Positions 53,713 through 62,467 of a stretch of 64,000 nucleotides of DNA are shown in pieces. The position numbers and the translations under genes were made by a program. Source of the DNA: Saprospiraceae bacterium (GTDB taxonomy: Bacteria; Bacteroidota; Bacteroidia; Chitinophagales; Saprospiraceae); contig JAEUUP010000022.1 of the NCBI GenBank assembly GCA_016787525.1, positions 30,718 to 94,717 of the forward strand. The letters are read 5' to 3'. Under the pieces are notes generated by a model, which made no database searches, had not been told where the DNA came from, and saw nothing but the letters and a program-made list of their open reading frames with translations. The stretch's first letter is position 1, and every line of letters begins with the position of its first letter.

Positions 53713-54783
53713 ATGGACGGAATAATGGATATCAACAAAGATACAGAAGGCTTGTATTTAGGCATTAGCCAATTGATAGACAGCAGCAAACAAAGGCTGG
53801 CTATTGCCGTGAATACAGAATTGCCAATGTTATATTGGCAAGTGGGCAATCATACAAAAACCTTTATTTTGCAAGGTGAACGTGCTGCTTATGGTCAAAA
53901 AATAATCGTCTCTTTATCCAAACGCCTTATTTTGAAATATGGTAAAGGTTGGTCATCACAACATTTGAGACATTGTCTCCGCATTGCGGAGACTTTTGTT
54001 GAATCTGAAATTGTCTACGCAGTGCGTAGACAATTGAGTTGGACACATTTGAGAACAATTTCTTATGAAAATGACCCGTTAAAACGCTCATTTTATCTCA
54101 AAATGGCAATTGAATTTCGTTGGAATACCAGAGACTTGTCTGACCAAATGGATAAAATGCTGTTTGAACGAACCGTTTTAGCCCAAAAACCAGAAGAACA
54201 AATCAAGGAAGCATTGGGAGAATTAGAAGACAACAAAACCCTTGACCCCGACTTAGTCTTTAAAAGCAGCTATCTTTTAGATTTTTTAGGCTTGCAAAAC
54301 ACTTATTCAGAAAAGAATTTGGAAGATGCTTTGATTACACATTTGCAGCAGTTTATTCAGGAGTTAGGCAATGGTTTTGCTTTTTTAGAGCGTCAAAAGT
54401 GCATTATGATTGACGGAGAAGATTATCATTTGGATTTACTGTTTTTTCATAGAAAACTCAAACGTTTGGTGGCTATTGATTTAAAATTGGGCAAATTTAA
54501 ACCCAAATACAAGGCACAAATGGAATTGTATCTGCGTTGGTTGGAACGGAACGAAATGGAAGAAGGCGAACAAAAACCAATTGGACTCTTGTTGTGCAGC
54601 GAAGGCAATACAGAACATATTGAACTACTTATGCTCGATGAATCAGAGATAAAAGTCGCACAATATCTTACAGAATTACCCAGTAAAGAATGGTTTACGG
54701 AAAAACTTCATAGAGCTATCGAGATTACAAAAATGAATCAAGATTCGATAAATCAGAGCAAAAAATCTAAGAAGATAGAATAG
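53713..54783 (+). CDS. DUF1016 (YhcG-type) PD-(D/E)XK nuclease-like protein
   Basis: 356 residues. The N-terminal DUF1016 helical domain has YWQVGNHTKTFIL, YGQKIIVSLSKRL and WSSQHLRHCLRIAETF. The C-terminal nuclease-like domain has YLLDFLGLQNTYSEKNLEDALI, then FLERQKCIMIDGEDYHLDLLFFHRKLKRLVAIDLKLGKF, containing the Asp ... Asp-x-Lys core. YhcG-like proteins are common in accessory and defence-rich regions and next to type I restriction systems; function is poorly known. ATG 53713 or the second ATG at 53725 could be the start. A TAGCTTTG box lies at 53688-53695. It sits just after the large hairpin. Confidence 0.85.
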   Translation: MDGIMDINKDTEGLYLGISQLIDSSKQRLAIAVNTELPMLYWQVGNHTKTFILQGERAAYGQKIIVSLSKRLILKYGKGWSSQHLRHCLRIAETFVESEIVYAVRRQLSWTHLRTISYENDPLKRSFYLKMAIEFRWNTRDLSDQMDKMLFERTVLAQKPEEQIKEALGELEDNKTLDPDLVFKSSYLLDFLGLQNTYSEKNLEDALITHLQQFIQELGNGFAFLERQKCIMIDGEDYHLDLLFFHRKLKRLVAIDLKLGKFKPKYKAQMELYLRWLERNEMEEGEQKPIGLLLCSEGNTEHIELLMLDESEIKVAQYLTELPSKEWFTEKLHRAIEITKMNQDSINQSKKSKKIE

Positions 54784-54892
54784 TCCCGCTTTCATCGGGT
54801 TGTAAAATATTTTCCCCTAATTTCCCTCAAAACCACTGAAATGCCCTTATGCCGATGGGATAGGCTTTTAACGGGGCAGGAATCCTACTTCA

Positions 54893-54917
54893 AAAAAGCA
54901 CCCCTCAGTATAAAAGC
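54893..54917. repeat. Single extended decamer copy
   Basis: AAAAAGCACCCCTCAGTATA plus AAAGC matches the right arm of the 53564-53620 hairpin except for one C. It lies between the DUF1016 gene and a broken nuclease gene. Confidence 0.8.
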
Positions 54918-54968
54918 ATGAAAAATTGAAACTTAAACAAGCAAAGGAAGCAAAAAAGGTATCAATAC

Positions 54969-55410
54969 TCATTGTTTAAAATTTTTAGGTGTGAAATTTT
55001 GAAAGGGAAAGAGTGTAAAAACGTCCTCATGAAGGATAGCTAAATAAATACCTTTTTTGCGAAGCACGTTTTTCATATTTTCGGGTGCGTGAACACAGGC
55101 AATGATACCATACAGTTTTTTGTCGGCATGGTCAGGAAAGAATTTAGGGAATTTTTGCATCGTTTCTTCCAATTGTTCAATGGCATCTTCTCTCAAATGG
55201 CTTTTAATTTCTACCACAACGGCCGTGTTAACCGTACTATTTTCGTAGCCAAAAGCACCCGCTCGGCAGGGAACTTAGCTAGATTAACGCACATTCCCCA
55301 CTGTGCTAAGTCTTCCATAATTTTCACATGGAAAGTATTTTCAAACCCTTTATGCCTGTATAGTCTTTGGTATCGTCCGTAAAAAGTGTGTCGAATGGTA
55401 GGTCAGAAGT
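54969..55410 (-). pseudogene. Broken PD-(D/E)XK-type nuclease gene
   Basis: The last 95 residues read in one frame: GAFGYENSTVNTAVVVEIKS, then HLREDAIEQLEETMQKFPKF and LYGIIACVHAPENMKNVLRKKGIYLA, a pattern known from DUF3782-like restriction-endonuclease-fold proteins. Upstream, the protein continues in other frames (FENTFHVKIMEDLAQWG...LAKFPAER before about 55260; LPFDTLFTDDTKDYTGI before about 55350). At least two frame breaks are therefore present. No full start is left; the remaining 82-residue open frame begins only at a GTG. Confidence 0.6.
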
Positions 55411-55411
55411 A

Positions 55412-55687
55412 TTAAGGAAAGCGGTTATAGAAATCGCCTCTTGGACCGACATCTATCAAAAAGACAGCGTTATTGCTATTATCGTACTTGAAGCCGAGCC
55501 GATAGTCGCCAAAACGGATACGATAGTAACCTTTGTTCTTTTTGCCTTGCATTTCTTTACAATTGGGTAAGTCAGAAAGTCTTTCAGCCGCTTCGATTGT
55601 ATTTAACACAAGTGCCAATCGTTTTCGATTTTCGTCCGACAACTGACGGGCGGCTTTGCGGAAATGGGAGGATGTTGAGTAGTTCAT
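55412..55687 (-). CDS. RelE/ParE-family toxin
   Basis: 91 residues with the RelE/ParE pattern: HFRKAARQLSDENRKRLALVLNTIEAAERLSDLPNCKEMQG, then the strands YYRIRFGDYRLGFKYD and VFLIDVGPRGDFYNRFP. RelE-like toxins cleave mRNA at the ribosome, whereas ParE-like ones inhibit gyrase; sequence alone does not decide. Its ATG overlaps the end of the antitoxin gene by 4 bp (translational coupling), the standard antitoxin-first order. Confidence 0.85.
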   Translation of the reverse strand: MNYSTSSHFRKAARQLSDENRKRLALVLNTIEAAERLSDLPNCKEMQGKKNKGYYRIRFGDYRLGFKYDNSNNAVFLIDVGPRGDFYNRFP

Positions 55688-55998
55688 AAGTTTGCCCAGC
55701 TGTTGATTTCGTTTTTGAAGTCCGCTTCTTCATCCGCACTCAAAGGCGTGGTTTGCCCTGTTTCTTCAAGAAACAACATGGATTCAAGCAAGGCAGCGTC
55801 TTCTTTTTCGTCCAGCGTCATAGCGTTCCATTCGCCTGTTGAGACATATTTATCATGCAGCCTTTCCCGAATCGCTAAGTCTTCAGGCGAAACAGTTGGC
55901 GATGGTTCAAAGCTAAAAGGGATATGCTCTCTGTAAAGAAATTGAAGCAGACGTTCAATTTTTGAAGGCTCAACGGAATTTGAAAAAGAAATAGTCAT
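55684..55998 (-). CDS. Antitoxin partner of the RelE-like toxin
   Basis: 104 residues, acidic, without a recognisable DNA-binding domain at the N-terminus (SVEPSKIERLLQFLYREHIP). The C-terminal half (EWNAMTLDEKEDAALLESMLFLEE and DEEADFKNEINSWANL) is helix-rich and probably wraps the toxin. Identification rests mainly on size, charge, the 4-bp overlap and order with the toxin. Confidence 0.75.
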   Translation of the reverse strand: MTISFSNSVEPSKIERLLQFLYREHIPFSFEPSPTVSPEDLAIRERLHDKYVSTGEWNAMTLDEKEDAALLESMLFLEETGQTTPLSADEEADFKNEINSWANL

Positions 55999-56119
55999 GA
56001 CAATATTGAATTAAAAAGTATCGAAAAATAGCAAATGGTATGACAAAGATAGTTCAAAAAATCAAAACAGTTAAAAATTCATTGTCAACACACGTATAAA
56101 AGCAAAACAAACAATACCT

Positions 56120-56175
56120 ACTGTTTCAAATTCTTAAGTATGAAACTTTGAAAAGGAAAAAGCGTAAGAAAATGT
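56120..56175 (-). pseudogene. Second remnant of the nuclease gene 3' end
   Basis: The minus strand reads LTLFPFQSFILKNLKQ and stop, closely matching the end of the broken nuclease at 54969 (FTLFPFQNFTPKNFKQ, stop), with similar DNA. Nothing upstream is readable as the same protein. The two remnants flank the toxin-antitoxin pair. Confidence 0.5.
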
Positions 56176-56284
56176 AAGACCTATGTGGTAAATAGGTTTT
56201 AAAACAGTTTCTAAAAACATCGCCCTCTCCCGAAGAGTTCCTTAAACAGTGTTTGTAGTTTATAATTTTTAAAATACCTAAAAA

Positions 56285-57049
56285 ATGGCAAAAAAGAAAA
56301 GCGAGAAAATCCCACAGCCGCAACCCGACGAACATTTGGCTTTTAGCGACATTGACTATGTGATTCAAAAGTTGACATTTACTTATTCATTCGCCCAAGA
56401 GTCGGTTTTTCAGGCAGACTTGGACATCAAAGTGCCTGACGAGTACATTGCTTATCCGATTAACATCTGTATTCCGATTTCGGTGTTACTCACACAAGCT
56501 GCGCTGGTTGATGAACCGATGACGCAGTATGTCCAAAAGGTGATTGATGGCTTCGATGACCCTATGACGCGCGAAAAACAGGCGTTCGACTTGTTGGCGG
56601 AAGAAGGTTTTGACTTAGAACGTTTGGTGCGTTGTGCATTGTCGAGAATCCATATTGACCCGAAGCATGTCCCGAAGCCGCAGACAGAACCCGAATATAA
56701 AATCATCACGCTTGGCGAAATTGACTATGAATTTAAAGGCGTGAGCATGGGTTACGATGATAAACCGCCGCATGTCTGCTTTTTCAATCTGTCACTCAAA
56801 CTACCCGACCATATTTTCCAAGAAAATGTCCAATTGGGCTTAGGATTGGAAAGCGCTTTGCCACTTGTCGAGAAATACGATGTGGGCATGACAAAATACA
56901 TGCGTCAAGCTCTGTCGGAAAACAAAGGTGCGCACCAGTATGAAGTCCATACGATTCAGTCTTTGATAAATGAAGGTTTTGATTTGTTGCTCTTTTTGAC
57001 TCATGCCTTAAAAAGTTATCAAATCCGAATTTCAAAAACCCGTTCGTAA
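56285..57049 (+). CDS. Unknown protein with two-fold internal repeat
   Basis: 254 residues, no signal or membrane segment. Two halves of about 100 residues are similar in layout: DIDYVIQKLTFTYSF...LDIKVPDEYIAYP...LAEEGFDLERLVRCALSRI, and EIDYEFKGVSMGYDD...LSLKLPDHIFQENV...INEGFDLLLFLTHALKSY. Each ends in an EGFDL-hydrophobic helix. I recognise no family. It lies between the toxin-antitoxin pair and an extended decamer copy. Confidence 0.7.
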   Translation: MAKKKSEKIPQPQPDEHLAFSDIDYVIQKLTFTYSFAQESVFQADLDIKVPDEYIAYPINICIPISVLLTQAALVDEPMTQYVQKVIDGFDDPMTREKQAFDLLAEEGFDLERLVRCALSRIHIDPKHVPKPQTEPEYKIITLGEIDYEFKGVSMGYDDKPPHVCFFNLSLKLPDHIFQENVQLGLGLESALPLVEKYDVGMTKYMRQALSENKGAHQYEVHTIQSLINEGFDLLLFLTHALKSYQIRISKTRS

Positions 57050-57094
57050 GTGGTTTTGATGTGCTTGTTGGAGGGGTTCAGTTCTCGCTCAAAA

Positions 57095-57133
57095 CCGCCC
57101 CAAAATAGCTTTTATACTGAGGGGGGCTTTTCG
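57095..57133. repeat. Extended decamer copy bracketing the accessory block
   Basis: CCGCCCCAAAATAGCTTTTA followed by TACTGAGGGGGGCTTTTCG matches 53553-53590 apart from a 2-bp insertion and one base. The match extends well beyond the decamer on both sides, unlike ordinary copies elsewhere. Confidence 0.85.
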
Positions 57134-57299
57134 TAGTACAAAGTTTCAGCATCTTCACAAAAAAAAAACAACTCAAACACAAAAATTAACGTTTTACATA
57201 TACTTCATTTCCATAAATGGTACAATTCTTGTTATGTAAATCCTGTTGATTCAACACGACAATAAACCATCATTGTTCAATATTTTAAAAGAAATTGGA

Positions 57300-58226
57300 A
57301 TGAATAAGATTGAAAACGAAAAGTATATGAATGCGCGCAGCGTGATTGAGTATGTCAATCACAACAAAGAGCGCGCTCAAAGAGTCCCAGCTTTTGTGCA
57401 GCTTATCGAAAAATTGGAGGCGCAGTTAAACCTCATATCAGCAGCCGAAACCCAATCGAAACAAGACACCACAGGCTCAACAAAGCAAAAAAATAAGAAT
57501 AAAGACGAAGTCAAAGCGGCCATCACACGCCTCAGCCAATTGATGCTGGCGTATGCGGATGCACAAGACAATATCATTCTGGAAAATAAATTGAAAGCGA
57601 TACGCACTAAATTGTCACGAGCGAAACAAGCCGAATTTCCGACACAATGTCGCGAAGTGTTGACAGAAGCCAAAACCTTGAATGGCTCATTGGCGGCTTA
57701 CGGCTATACAATGGAAGATATGTTGGATTTAGAAGCCCAAGTAGATACATTCGACTCAAAAACGCCTCAAACGACTCAACTCTTGGGGCAAAAAAAGGCA
57801 GGCACAAAAGCCAAAAGATTAATTTTTACGAAAGTGAACAAAATCACCAATAAACAAATCAAAAATGCCGCCGCTGCATTCGTAGGCACTGACGATGAGT
57901 TTTACAGCAGTGTGATGGATTGTATCAAAATGAAAAAACGCGCCACTCCGCCACCCACATTTATCAAATTGATATTCAATTCATCCGACAATCAAAGGGG
58001 ATTGCTACCCGTCCAAGACATCAAAAACAATAAAAGTCTGAAAAGTACCAAAATCGTGGAAACCAATAAAGCGGGTAAAATGAATAAAAAAGGCGAGATG
58101 TTTTTCAAATTGTCTAAAAGTGGTACATTTTCATTGAATATTCCTCTGGAGGATGGAAGTGTCAAAGTGATTCCAAATATCATTGTCAAACGAGGTCAAA
58201 CAAGCGAAGTTGAAGTAGCTATCTGA
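57300..58226 (+). CDS. Unknown coiled-coil-rich protein
   Basis: 308 residues from the ATG at 57300; a TTG at 57246 would add 18 residues. The first 160 residues are helical (SVIEYVNHNKERAQRVPAFVQLIEKLEAQL; LSQLMLAYADAQDNIILENKLKAIRTKLSRA). A second helical stretch, TNKQIKNAAAAFVGTDDEFYSSVMDCIKMKK, precedes a beta-rich C-terminal domain (GTFSLNIPLEDGSVKVIPNIIVKRGQTSEVEVAI) that looks like a small carboxypeptidase-regulatory-like or adhesive domain. There is no signal peptide. I do not recognise the family. Confidence 0.68.
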   Translation: MNKIENEKYMNARSVIEYVNHNKERAQRVPAFVQLIEKLEAQLNLISAAETQSKQDTTGSTKQKNKNKDEVKAAITRLSQLMLAYADAQDNIILENKLKAIRTKLSRAKQAEFPTQCREVLTEAKTLNGSLAAYGYTMEDMLDLEAQVDTFDSKTPQTTQLLGQKKAGTKAKRLIFTKVNKITNKQIKNAAAAFVGTDDEFYSSVMDCIKMKKRATPPPTFIKLIFNSSDNQRGLLPVQDIKNNKSLKSTKIVETNKAGKMNKKGEMFFKLSKSGTFSLNIPLEDGSVKVIPNIIVKRGQTSEVEVAI

Positions 58227-58243
58227 TGACTATTTATCAATAA

Positions 58244-58290
58244 CAAACAGCGAGCCGTCTCAAACTGCATTTGAGACGGCTCGCTGTTTG
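58244..58290. terminator. Perfect 21-bp hairpin downstream of the coiled-coil gene
   Basis: CAAACAGCGAGCCGTCTCAAA (first 20 bases paired to 58290) folds on 58270-58290 with the loop CTGCA. No long T tract follows, so it may be a processing or stability hairpin rather than a classic terminator. Confidence 0.65.
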
Positions 58291-58621
58291 CATACCATAA
58301 GAAGGGAACGCAGTGATATACTGAGGCTTACCGACCTTACATATCAATTACAGCAAAAGTGTTTGGCACTCCTTCGTAAGTAGATCTCTGCCCCCTCCGT
58401 TTAGCTCCTCGGTGCATGACCATACAAGCTAAATGCACCTTGAGACACTCTCATCGCGCCAACTACAAGCCACAACAAAAGGACAAATCTTCTGTTTTAT
58501 CAAAACAAAATGGAAAAATACTGAGGGGGTTAATGAATTGAGTAGGCTTTTCCTATTTTTGCGTTTTAAAAGGACTTTTTGAGAAGTAGGTGACAAAATC
58601 CTTGAATCCTAACCACGAAAT
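58291..58621. other. Gene-free stretch before the carboxylase gene
   Basis: No gene was found. It holds an eight-base partial motif (58319-58326), a small GGTGCAT/ATGCACC hairpin (about 58412-58438), a decamer (58519-58528) and a TATTTTTG -7-like box near 58554, which probably belongs to the promoter of the next gene. Confidence 0.45.
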
Positions 58622-60259
58622 ATGACAAAACAAGAATTAGAAGCTGCCCAAAATGAAGACGCAATGAAATTAGCCGTGTCGAATATCAATCGGCAATTGG
58701 CAAAAATCTACGAAGGCGGCGGCAAAAAACGCTTAGAAAAACAAAAAGCGGAGGGCAAAATGACGGCTCGTGAGCGCATTGCCTTCCTACTGGATGCAGG
58801 TGCGCCACAAATCGAAATCGGTGCTTTTGCAGGCTACGATATGTACAATGAGTATGGTGGTTGTCCTGCGGCAGGTGTGATTGTGGTCATCGGTTATATC
58901 AAAAAAAGGCAAGTCATTGTCGTTGCCAACGATGCGACAGTCAAGGCAGGCGCATGGTTTCCCATCACAGGCAAAAAAAATCTCCGCGCACAAGAAATAG
59001 CTATGGAAAACCGACTGCCCATCATCTACTTGGTGGACTCAGCAGGTGTTTTCCTCCCGATGCAAGACGAAATTTTTCCAGATAAAGAACATTTTGGGCG
59101 CATTTTCCGTAACAATGCCAAAATGAGTTCAATGGGGATTCCACAAATTGCCGCCATCATGGGCAGTTGTGTGGCGGGTGGTGCGTATCTGCCCATCATG
59201 TCCGACGAAGCCCTGATTGTGGATGGACAAGGCTCGGTTTTTTTAGCCGGTCCTTATTTGGTCAAAGCCGCCATTGGCGAAGATGCTGACCAAAAAGTTT
59301 TAGGCGGTGCCAAAACACACTCCGAAATCAGCGGCGTGACGGACTACAAAGTGCCAAACGACACCGTTTGCTTAGAAACCATCAAAAATTTGGTGGATAA
59401 ATTTGGAAAATTTGACAATGCAGGCTTTTCGAGAGAGCCATCAGCACCCCCTCAGTATAAACCCAAAGAATTGCTTGAAATTTTCCCTGCCGACAACCGC
59501 ACAAAACCTTACGACACCGTCGAAATACTGAAACGCATCGTTGATAATTCCGAATTGACACAATACAAAGAGGAATACGGCAAAACAATCGTCTGCGCCT
59601 ATGCCCGCATTGACGGCTGGGCAGTCGGAATAGTCGCCAATCAACGCACAGTGGTCAAAAATGGTAAAGGAGAGATGCAATTCGGCGGCGTTATTTACTC
59701 CGATTCTGCCGATAAAGCCACGCGTTTCATCATGAATTGCAACCAAAAGAAGATTCCACTCGTGTTTCTACACGATGTCACAGGTTTCATGGTCGGTACG
59801 CGTTCCGAACACGGCGGTATCATCAAAGACGGTGCAAAAATGGTGAATGCTGTTGCCAATTCGACCGTTCCGAAGTTCAGTATTGTCATCGGCAATTCGT
59901 ATGGGGCAGGCAATTACGCCATGTGTGGCAAAGCCTACGACCCTCGCTTAATCGTTGCTTGGCCTTCTGCTAAAATAGCCGTCATGGGTGGCGCACAAGC
60001 CGCAAAAGTGTTGATGCAAATCCAAACGTCTTCGATGAAAGCCAAAGGGCAAGTGCCAACGCAAGAAGAAGAGCAAAGCCTATACGACGAAATAAAGAGC
60101 CGTTACGACAATCAGACCACCCCTCAGTATGCAGCCGCCAGATTGTGGGTAGATGCCATCATTGACCCGCTCGAAACGCGAAAATGGATAAGCATGGGCA
60201 TCGAAGCCGCCAATAATGCACCCGTTGAGAAATTCAATGTCGGTGTCATTCAAACATAA
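58622..60259 (+). CDS. Acyl-CoA carboxylase carboxyltransferase subunit (methylcrotonoyl/propionyl type)
   Basis: 545 residues with crotonase-like N and C carboxyltransferase halves. Features: GGGKKRLEKQKAEGKMTARERI, oxyanion-forming GSCVAGGAYLPIMSDEALIV, DEIFPDKEHFGRIFRNNAKMS (typical of methylcrotonoyl-CoA carboxylase beta), DVTGFMVGTRSEHGGIIKDGAKM and GNSYGAGNYAMCGKAYDPR. It transfers a carboxyl group from carboxybiotin to an acyl-CoA. The biotin-carrying alpha subunit is not in the window. Two decamers (59448-59457, 60120-60129) encode PQY. The next gene follows after 15 bp. Confidence 0.92.
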   Translation: MTKQELEAAQNEDAMKLAVSNINRQLAKIYEGGGKKRLEKQKAEGKMTARERIAFLLDAGAPQIEIGAFAGYDMYNEYGGCPAAGVIVVIGYIKKRQVIVVANDATVKAGAWFPITGKKNLRAQEIAMENRLPIIYLVDSAGVFLPMQDEIFPDKEHFGRIFRNNAKMSSMGIPQIAAIMGSCVAGGAYLPIMSDEALIVDGQGSVFLAGPYLVKAAIGEDADQKVLGGAKTHSEISGVTDYKVPNDTVCLETIKNLVDKFGKFDNAGFSREPSAPPQYKPKELLEIFPADNRTKPYDTVEILKRIVDNSELTQYKEEYGKTIVCAYARIDGWAVGIVANQRTVVKNGKGEMQFGGVIYSDSADKATRFIMNCNQKKIPLVFLHDVTGFMVGTRSEHGGIIKDGAKMVNAVANSTVPKFSIVIGNSYGAGNYAMCGKAYDPRLIVAWPSAKIAVMGGAQAAKVLMQIQTSSMKAKGQVPTQEEEQSLYDEIKSRYDNQTTPQYAAARLWVDAIIDPLETRKWISMGIEAANNAPVEKFNVGVIQT

Positions 60260-60274
60260 TCCGTTGATATAGAC

Positions 60275-62365
60275 ATGAAAGTTTATTATAGCCTTGAAGA
60301 TTTGCCCGCATTTCAGAACACAGTTGTTACAATTGGGTCATTTGACGGTGTTCATTGTGGACATCAACACATATTAGAGCGCGTTAAACAACTATCACAA
60401 AGCGTTGATAGTCAGTCAGTTGTTATTACATTCAATCCGCATCCTCGTTTGGTCGCACAACCCAACGATAAGTCTGTTGTATTGCTCAATTCGGTAGAAG
60501 AAAAGGTGGATTTATTGGAAAAATATGGGATTGATGTCGTCGTTGTTGTGCCTTTTACAAAGTCTTTTTCGGAACAAACGCCCGAAGCCTATATTGAAAA
60601 CTTCTTATACAAGCTATTTAAACCAACGTATATCGTTATTGGCTACGACCACCGTTTTGGGGCAAACAGGGTAGGAGATACCGACTTTTTGCGCAGCCTT
60701 TCCCCTAAATTTGGTTACGAAGTCATCGAAATTGAGAAACAAGTCATTGACGACATCGCCGTTTCTTCCACCAAAATCAGAAAAGCCATCGAAGCCACCG
60801 ACATCAAAACAGCTACTCGGCTTTTAGGTCACTATTTTAGCTTCACAGGCGAAGTCGTTAAAGGACAACAAATAGGCAGAGAGATTGGATTTCCGACTGC
60901 CAATTTGCAAGTGACAGAACGCAATAAACTTCTGCCACCACATGGTATTTATACCGTTTTAGTGCATTTGCCTGATGGAAAAGTCCGCCAAGGCATGATG
61001 TATCGAGGCGACAGACCCGTTTTGAAAGAACACGATAATATCACTATTGAAGTTAATATTTTTGATTTTAAAGACGATATTTATGGTCAGAAGATGAAAG
61101 TAGAGATAGTAGAATTCATCCGTCCTGACCGATATTTTGATAGTTTAGAATCTCTCGTCATTCAGTTAGCAGATGACGAAAGAGCCAGCCGAGAAATCTT
61201 GCAAGCTATTGAAAATCAAAAGATTCCACGTGTTGCCATCGTTATTTTAAATTGGAATACCCCTCAGTATTTGAAGCTGTTTTTGCCTTCGGTTTGCGGT
61301 TCAAGATATGGCAATTTCGATGTCATCGTTGCTGACAACGGCTCAACGGACAATAGTATAGAAACTGTCAGAGAACTCAATTTGGACGGCATTCCTGCTG
61401 CAATGGGTGTGGATAGAGTCAAAGTTGTTGAATTAAAAGAAAACTATGGCTTTGCAAAAGGCTATAATATGGCTTTAAAACACGAAAAACTCCGCCCACG
61501 ATCAAAAGATACGCCCAATGGTTACGACTATTACGTGCTACTAAATTCAGATTGTCGAACTTCACAAGGTTGGTTGACACCCATCATCTCAATGATGGAA
61601 AAGGATAGGGCAGTGGCAGCTGTACAACCTAAAGTATTGAGTTACAATAAGAAACGCAAGTTCGAGTATGCGGGTGCAGGTGGCGGTTGGCTGGATGCTT
61701 TGGGTTATCCATTCAGTCGCGGGCGTGTGTTCGACAATCTCGAAAAAGACCGCAAACAATATGATGACGAAGCCGAAATCTTTTGGGCTTCAGGTGCAGC
61801 TATGGTCGTTAGAGCCGATTTATGGCATCGTTTCGGTGGCTTCGACGAAGATTTTTGGGCGCACATGGAGGAAATAGATGTCTGTTGGCGTATGAAAAGA
61901 GCTGGATACAAGGTGATGGTACAACCCAAAGGCGTTGTTAGGCATGTTGGAGGCGGCACAATGGACTATCTCAGCCCACGAAAAACATATTTAAATTTTA
62001 GAAACAGCCTTTACACATTGTTAAAAAATGAACCCCTCAGTAAATTATTGTGGTTGATTCCGTTGCGATTGGTTTTAGACGGTGTTGCTGGTGTAAAATT
62101 TTTGTTTGACGGTCAACGCAAACATGTTTGGTCTATCATGAAAGCACATTTTAGTTTTTATGGCAATTTTTTCTATATGCTAAAAAAACGTCGTGAAACA
62201 GCTCAACTGATTGAAAAAGAACGCATTGCGCCTGAAAATCGTGCTGGCATACTGAGGGGGTCAATCGTTTGGCAGTATTATGTCAATAAAAAAACAACTT
62301 TTTCAGAAATCGTTTATGACAAAAAAGAGAAAATTGCAGACAACGAAAATGATGAAAATGAGTAA
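60275..62365 (+). CDS. RibF (riboflavin kinase/FAD synthetase) fused to a family 2 glycosyltransferase
   Basis: 696 residues in one uninterrupted frame. Residues 1-185 are the FMN adenylyltransferase domain (IGSFDGVHCGHQHIL, ITFNPHPR, VIGYDHRFG, VSSTKIR). Residues 186-315 are the riboflavin kinase domain (GEVVKGQQIGREIGFPTANL, HGIYTV). From about 325 begins a GT2 domain: VAIVILNWNTPQYLKLFLPSV, VIVADNGSTDNS, NYGFAKGYNMAL, LLNSDC, then FWASGAAMVVRADLW and GGFDEDFWAHMEEIDVCWR. The C-terminal 110 residues are basic with a hydrophobic helix (LLWLIPLRLVLDGVAGVKFLF). RibF makes FMN and FAD; the GT2 part resembles rhamnosyltransferases. Decamers: 61260-61269 (PQY, at the start of the GT domain), 62033-62042 and 62250-62259. 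Confidence 0.9.
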   Translation: MKVYYSLEDLPAFQNTVVTIGSFDGVHCGHQHILERVKQLSQSVDSQSVVITFNPHPRLVAQPNDKSVVLLNSVEEKVDLLEKYGIDVVVVVPFTKSFSEQTPEAYIENFLYKLFKPTYIVIGYDHRFGANRVGDTDFLRSLSPKFGYEVIEIEKQVIDDIAVSSTKIRKAIEATDIKTATRLLGHYFSFTGEVVKGQQIGREIGFPTANLQVTERNKLLPPHGIYTVLVHLPDGKVRQGMMYRGDRPVLKEHDNITIEVNIFDFKDDIYGQKMKVEIVEFIRPDRYFDSLESLVIQLADDERASREILQAIENQKIPRVAIVILNWNTPQYLKLFLPSVCGSRYGNFDVIVADNGSTDNSIETVRELNLDGIPAAMGVDRVKVVELKENYGFAKGYNMALKHEKLRPRSKDTPNGYDYYVLLNSDCRTSQGWLTPIISMMEKDRAVAAVQPKVLSYNKKRKFEYAGAGGGWLDALGYPFSRGRVFDNLEKDRKQYDDEAEIFWASGAAMVVRADLWHRFGGFDEDFWAHMEEIDVCWRMKRAGYKVMVQPKGVVRHVGGGTMDYLSPRKTYLNFRNSLYTLLKNEPLSKLLWLIPLRLVLDGVAGVKFLFDGQRKHVWSIMKAHFSFYGNFFYMLKKRRETAQLIEKERIAPENRAGILRGSIVWQYYVNKKTTFSEIVYDKKEKIADNENDENE

Positions 62366-62467
62366 AAACGCGAAAAACGCGTTAAAGTAATTAACATAAG
62401 GTAAATTATAGAAAAAAAACATAAACCATTGAAAATCAATAATTTAATTAAATAAGTTTGAAACAAA

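Noticed and set aside
58291..58500. Possible tRNA in the GC-richer gap before the carboxylase gene
   Set aside because: No T-loop or D-loop consensus and no cloverleaf could be drawn; only a small hairpin is present.
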